Shown in pieces: positions 14,718-17,920 of a DNA stretch of 17,920 nt. This DNA is from Bacillota bacterium (GTDB lineage: Bacteria > Bacillota > Clostridia > Christensenellales > Aristaeellaceae). The notes under the pieces are model-generated. The model made no database searches. It was given only the letters and a program-made list of their open reading frames with translations, and was not told where the DNA came from. Numbering within the stretch: the stretch's first letter is position 1; every line of letters begins with the position of its first letter. Both the position numbers and the translations under genes were made by a program. The DNA is taken from positions 1-17,920 of the forward strand of contig JAEWXD010000056.1 of the NCBI GenBank assembly GCA_023396045.1. The letters are read 5' to 3'.

Positions 14718-15557
14718 CTATTGTAGATTTTCTATTATTGCATATAGATGGTTCAATTCTTCTTTGCTATGATAACTAAGTATTATTTTACCTTTATTGT
14801 GGTTGCCTTGCAAGTAGGCTTTTAAACCCAATTTTTGCTTTAAACTCTGTTCAAAGGCAGCAAGCTCTGCGTCTACTTTTTTTCTTTGGGGTTCGGGCTT
14901 TGGTTTTTGTGCAAGGGCAAGCTCTAATTCACGCACGGTCCATTGCTTTAGTATGCACTGTGTACATAAGTTGTTCTGCAATGCAATGTCTTTTACGCCG
15001 GCCAACACTTTGGCGTGGCCAAAGCTAAGGGTTTTTTCTATCAGCGCTTTTTTGGCAAGTGCACCTAAGTCGTTTAAACGTAAACTGTTTGCAACCGAGG
15101 ACCTTGACTTTCCTACAATTTGTGATAGCTGCTCCTGTGTATAGCCATAGCTTTGTATAAGGTGTTGCATGGCTTCGGCTTCTTCTAAGGGGTTTAAGTC
15201 TTCCCTTTGAATGTTTTCTATTAACGCAATTTGTAATATTTCTTCTTCATTAAAGTCTTTTATAATACAAGGCACGGTTTTTAGTTTGGCAAGCCTTGCA
15301 GCACGCCATCTGCGTTCACCGGCAATAATTTTATAGCGTGTTTTGTTTTGCACCACCAAAATAGGGCTTAAAACACCTTTGCTGGCAATGCTTTGCGCCA
15401 ATTCTTCTAAGGATTCTTTATCAAAATATTGCCTTGGCTGTGCTTTGTTAGGGTCTAATTTTTCTATGGCAATTTCTTGTATATCGCCGGCTTCTGGCTT
15501 GTTTTGCATTGTGGGCAACAAGGCATCCAAGCCCCTACCCAAACCTCGTTTTACCAT
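14718..15557 (-). CDS. parB: Chromosome-partitioning protein ParB (Spo0J/Noc family)
   Basis: This 279-residue protein is a CTP-dependent DNA clamp that loads at parS sites and organises the origin region for segregation with ParA. The start VKRGLGRGLDALL is the conserved ParA-stimulating N-terminal peptide. The N-terminal CTPase domain contains QPRQYFD, IIAGERRWRAARLA (GERRWRA at 80-86) and ENIQREDLNPLEEA (114-127). The helix-turn-helix YTQEQLSQIVGKSRSSVANSLRL is about 139-161, followed by a linker and a leucine-rich dimer domain. AAAGGAAG lies 5 bases before the ATG and 11 bases separate it from parA. I found no good parS sequence in the window. Confidence 0.96.
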   Translation of the reverse strand: MVKRGLGRGLDALLPTMQNKPEAGDIQEIAIEKLDPNKAQPRQYFDKESLEELAQSIASKGVLSPILVVQNKTRYKIIAGERRWRAARLAKLKTVPCIIKDFNEEEILQIALIENIQREDLNPLEEAEAMQHLIQSYGYTQEQLSQIVGKSRSSVANSLRLNDLGALAKKALIEKTLSFGHAKVLAGVKDIALQNNLCTQCILKQWTVRELELALAQKPKPEPQRKKVDAELAAFEQSLKQKLGLKAYLQGNHNKGKIILSYHSKEELNHLYAIIENLQ

Positions 15558-15568
15558 TTGTACTTCCT

Positions 15569-16327
15569 TTATTTATTGCGCTTACTATATTCTTGCGCTA
15601 ATTTTCTATAACTTTCAGCCCCTTGGCTGCGTGTATCATACATATTGATGGGCAAACCATGGCTTGGCGCCTCAGAAAGGCGTACGTTGCGTGGTATTGC
15701 TGTAGCATATACTTTTTTCTTAAAATGTTTTTTTACGCTTTCTACCACTTGCAAGCCTAAATTGGTTCTACCATCTAACATTGTAAGCACAATACCATCT
15801 ATATCAAGGTTAGGGTTCAATGATTGCTTTACACGGTTGGTGGTATCCATCAGGCTGCTTACACCTTCTAATGCAAAGTATTCGCATTGTATGGGTATCA
15901 ATACTTTTTTTGCTGCACATAGTGCATTGATGGTAAGTAAACTTAAAGAAGGAGGGCAATCTATAAAAATATCCTGGTATTGTTTTTCAAGTGGTGCAAG
16001 AATCTTTTGTAATACAAACTCTCGTTCTTCCATTTGGGCAAGCTCCAACTCTGCCCCTGCCAATCGTATGTCGGAGGAAATTACAAACAAGTTGTTTTGA
16101 GGGCATGTTTGTATACAGTTCTGTATTTTGCAATTGCCAATTAATGCTTCGTAAATGGTATTCTTGTTGCTTTGTACAGATAGGGCACTACTGCTGTTGC
16201 CTTGGGGGTCAAAATCTATAAGCAATACTTTACGGCCTGCTTCTGCTAAGCAAGCACTCAAGTTTACTGCGGTGGTGGTTTTGCCAACCCCACCTTTTTG
16301 GTTTGTAATTGCTATAATTCTACCCAT
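15569..16327 (-). CDS. parA: Chromosome-partitioning ATPase ParA (Soj)
   Basis: The 252-residue deviant-Walker ATPase, short Soj type without an N-terminal HTH, forms DNA-bound dimers that move ParB-parS complexes and, in Bacillus, regulate DnaA. Motifs: NQKGGVGKTTTAVNLS with the P-loop 11-18 including the signature Lys11, LLIDFDPQGN (Walker A'), DIFIDCPPSLSLLTINAL (Walker B) and PRNVRLSEAPSHGLPI near the C terminus. An AGGTGA site overlapping the upstream stop precedes the ATG by 3 bases, a close spacing. It lies 7 bases after a VanY-type gene, not in the common gidB-parA context near oriC. Confidence 0.97.
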   Translation of the reverse strand: MGRIIAITNQKGGVGKTTTAVNLSACLAEAGRKVLLIDFDPQGNSSSALSVQSNKNTIYEALIGNCKIQNCIQTCPQNNLFVISSDIRLAGAELELAQMEEREFVLQKILAPLEKQYQDIFIDCPPSLSLLTINALCAAKKVLIPIQCEYFALEGVSSLMDTTNRVKQSLNPNLDIDGIVLTMLDGRTNLGLQVVESVKKHFKKKVYATAIPRNVRLSEAPSHGLPINMYDTRSQGAESYRKLAQEYSKRNK

Positions 16328-16334
16328 GGTTCAC

Positions 16335-17129
16335 CTAATCTTTAAATGTTACAGAAATTTCTGTTTCGCCATCTTCCAATTCTTCTATTTCTAAGTCTGG
16401 TTGTTTTGCTGCGTTTTCAAAGTCCAAGGCCGTTTGAAAGCTACCACCAAGGGCTTCGTATTCTGCAAAATAATTTTGCCATTCTTCGGTAAATTCTTCG
16501 TGGCTTAAGTGATGTTCTTGCATATATTTTGCAATATCCTGCCCCACAAAACGAATATGCCAAGGTTCGTACTTAATTTTGGTTATGTCTTCCTTGTCTT
16601 TTTCATAACGAATCACAAAGCCAAAACGCGTACAGTTGGCTTCTAACCATTTGCCTTCCTTGCTGTTGTAAAAGCCTGCGTTCATACCACTGGCTTTTGC
16701 ATATTCTAAGTTTACTACGTCAAATGCCAAGCCGCTTTGGTGCTCGCTTGCACCGGGATAGGCAACCAATTGGTCGTCTTTGCCGTTGTTTCGCTCTAAA
16801 CGGTTGTGGTACATAGTGTTTTGTGTTTCATAAGAACGGTAGGCACTTTTTACATAGAGTGTCAAGTTTTCCTCGCTGGCTGCTGCAAATAATTTTTCTA
16901 AAGCGTCTACGGCTATTTTTCTACCATAGAGGGGTGCAGTGTTTGCTTTTTTTAATGGAATTTCAACTAAGTCGTTCGGAATATCTTTGGCGTCTAAGAG
17001 GCTATCTCTATTTACTAAACGATTGATATCACTATGTAATTCCTTAATATATAAGGGGTATTCCCAAGCAGGGGCCGCTGCAGCACTTAGCATACAACAA
17101 CTCAGTAAGAGTACAAATAGTTTTTTCAT
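16335..17129 (-). CDS. VanY-type D-alanyl-D-alanine carboxypeptidase, acidic tail
   Basis: The 264-residue exported zinc peptidase removes the terminal D-Ala of peptidoglycan stem peptides (peptidase M15B). It has a signal peptide (MKKLFVLLL.., cleavage likely after AAAA near residue 19). The active site is complete: SAYRSYETQ (95-103), PGASEHQSGLAFD with His130 and Asp137, and KYEPWHIRFVG with Glu188 and His191. After the catalytic domain comes an unusual acidic tail (EIEELEDGETEISV). Its ATG overlaps the stop of the upstream paralogue (ATGA), and parA starts 7 bases downstream. Such enzymes act in normal wall maturation; no vanR/S/H/A/X genes are here, so glycopeptide resistance is not implied. 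Confidence 0.92.
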   Translation of the reverse strand: MKKLFVLLLSCCMLSAAAAPAWEYPLYIKELHSDINRLVNRDSLLDAKDIPNDLVEIPLKKANTAPLYGRKIAVDALEKLFAAASEENLTLYVKSAYRSYETQNTMYHNRLERNNGKDDQLVAYPGASEHQSGLAFDVVNLEYAKASGMNAGFYNSKEGKWLEANCTRFGFVIRYEKDKEDITKIKYEPWHIRFVGQDIAKYMQEHHLSHEEFTEEWQNYFAEYEALGGSFQTALDFENAAKQPDLEIEELEDGETEISVTFKD

Positions 17130-17794
17130 TCTTTATTATCCAATAATTTTTTATACAGTTCTAACCTTTGGGCTGAAACATAGCTTTCTAATGCAAGGCC
17201 ACTTTGGTGAATATCGCTTGCATAGTCGCCTACATAGCGCAAATGCCAAGGCTCATACTGTATACCTGTAATATGTTCTAAGCCAATGGGGTAGCGTACT
17301 ATAAAACTAAAGTGGTATGCATTTTCTGCAATCCATTGACCTTCTTTTGTTTGAAAAAAATTGGGGTGCAAGTTTGCATTGCTGGTTACCACATCTACCG
17401 CCAAGCCAAGTTGATGTTCACTGCCACCGGGCAGGGCAATATAGTCTTGTACGGCGGTATGGTTGCCATCAAGCTTGGCTAATTTGCGTTTATAGATGGC
17501 ATGTTGTTTGCCATAGGCTCTGTAGGAAGATATTGCATACAAGTCAAAACCTTCTTTTTTTGCAGCGGCAAAAAGTGCTTCGGCTGCAAGTGCTGCTTTT
17601 TTCTGTAAATAACGGCTTTTGCCAGGCACATTTACCCTTATTACCGGCGGGGCATAATGGGAACTTATTTTATACTTGTTGTTCAACAAAAACAGCGGGT
17701 GTGTGATATCTTTGTCTGGCATAGCCAAATACATACTATTACCCATAAGGCCAAAGCTTAGCAATAGGCTGGTTGCAATACTTGCAAATCGCAA
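17126..17794 (-). CDS. VanY-type D-alanyl-D-alanine carboxypeptidase
   Basis: The start is a TTG at 17792-17794 with AAGGAG 7 bases upstream; no ATG or GTG lies between it and the upstream stop. The 222-residue protein begins with a short hydrophobic segment (FASIATSLLLSFGLMGNSMYLA) that could be a signal peptide or anchor. The M15B active site is intact: SSYRAYGKQ (89-97), PGGSEHQLGLAVD with His127 and Asp134, and QYEPWHLRYVG with Glu181 and His184. It is clearly a paralogue of the next gene, which it overlaps by ATGA, and of the dead homologue at the operon's end. A difference in substrate between the two active copies cannot be seen from sequence. Confidence 0.92.
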   Translation of the reverse strand: MRFASIATSLLLSFGLMGNSMYLAMPDKDITHPLFLLNNKYKISSHYAPPVIRVNVPGKSRYLQKKAALAAEALFAAAKKEGFDLYAISSYRAYGKQHAIYKRKLAKLDGNHTAVQDYIALPGGSEHQLGLAVDVVTSNANLHPNFFQTKEGQWIAENAYHFSFIVRYPIGLEHITGIQYEPWHLRYVGDYASDIHQSGLALESYVSAQRLELYKKLLDNKE

Positions 17795-17808
17795 TTCTTT
17801 ACTCCTTG

Positions 17809-17919
17809 TTAATGTTTTATTACATTTATATTATGAATTAAACACAACTTTTTTGCAATAGTATTCGGTAAATTTGCACGAACTATGACACCGATATCCG
17901 TATATTCCTCTTCGTATAC
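17809..17919 (-). CDS. 3' end of an upstream gene, possibly HflX-type GTPase
   Basis: Reading leftward from the window edge, 36 codons (starting VYEEEYTDIGVIVRANLP) run to a TAA at 17809-17811, 14 bases before the TTG start of the VanY gene. The EEEYTDxGVxVRAxLPxxxAxKL pattern resembles the very C terminus of HflX ribosome-rescue GTPases, but it is too short to be sure, and a YigZ-type C terminus is another possibility. If real, the parAB/VanY cluster may be co-transcribed with it. Confidence 0.4.
   Translation of the reverse strand, partial: VYEEEYTDIGVIVRANLPNTIAKKLCLIHNINVIKH
17830..17858 (-). promoter_or_regulatory. Candidate promoter of the VanY-parAB operon
   Basis: On the minus strand, TTGCAA (17858-17853), a 17-base spacer and CATAAT (17835-17830) lie 35 bases before the TTG start. 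If the upstream partial frame is a real gene, this promoter is inside its 3' end. Confidence 0.5.
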
Positions 17920-17920
17920 C

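Noticed and set aside
16335..17794. VanY genes as a vancomycin-resistance cluster
   Set aside because: No vanS/R, vanH, ligase or vanX is present, and the genes sit in a parAB operon; ordinary wall maturation fits better.
1..17920. CRISPR arrays, insertion sequences, riboswitches
   Set aside because: I saw no regularly spaced repeats, transposase motifs or recognisable riboswitch cores in any intergenic stretch.

Overview
The window is AT-rich DNA that looks like a Gram-positive, low-G+C bacterium of the Bacillota, most likely an anaerobic, host-associated Clostridia. The grounds are strong AGGAGG-type ribosome sites, TTGACA/TATAAT promoters, CCA-encoding tRNA genes, a soj/spo0J-type parAB pair, VanY-type carboxypeptidases, and a YqdH/YugJ-like butanol dehydrogenase. 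No species can be named from the sequence.

Left part (1-5290, + strand). An operon cut by the window edge encodes carbamate kinase, an archaeal-type (LOR/SDH, TIGR00300-like) ornithine cyclodeaminase homologue and transketolase, and ends in a terminator with a 17-bp perfect stem. A secreted GH114-like glycosidase and a small polytopic membrane protein of unknown function follow. From 5395 a strong promoter drives a five-tRNA array (Val, Asp, Phe, Gly, Cys) closed by a terminator.

Middle (5900-9300). A lone amylosucrase-type GH13 gene lies on the minus strand. Next comes an AT-rich stretch holding the ruin of a HicAB toxin-antitoxin module: both genes carry frameshifts or stops, while the promoter and both Shine-Dalgarno sites survive. 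A minus-strand tRNA-Ser(CGA) then sits at the very end of an operon of DEAD-box RNA helicase, F420-0:glutamate ligase-like protein and a two-TM protein. The tRNA overlaps the last seven codons and the stop codon of the two-TM protein.

Right part (11200-17920). The helicase operon and an alpha/beta hydrolase plus iron alcohol dehydrogenase pair are transcribed divergently from two consensus promoters whose -35 boxes touch. The rest is one tightly packed minus-strand operon of two intact VanY-type carboxypeptidases, ParA, ParB, and a membrane-anchored third VanY-like protein in which the zinc ligands and catalytic glutamate are all replaced. At the right edge is the 3' end of another minus-strand gene, possibly hflX.

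The most interesting signal is the parAB operon wrapped in carboxypeptidases with a dead paralogue at its end. It suggests a physical or regulatory link between chromosome segregation and cell-wall trimming. The tRNA/CDS overlap, the abutting divergent promoters and the decayed hicAB locus are secondary points of interest.
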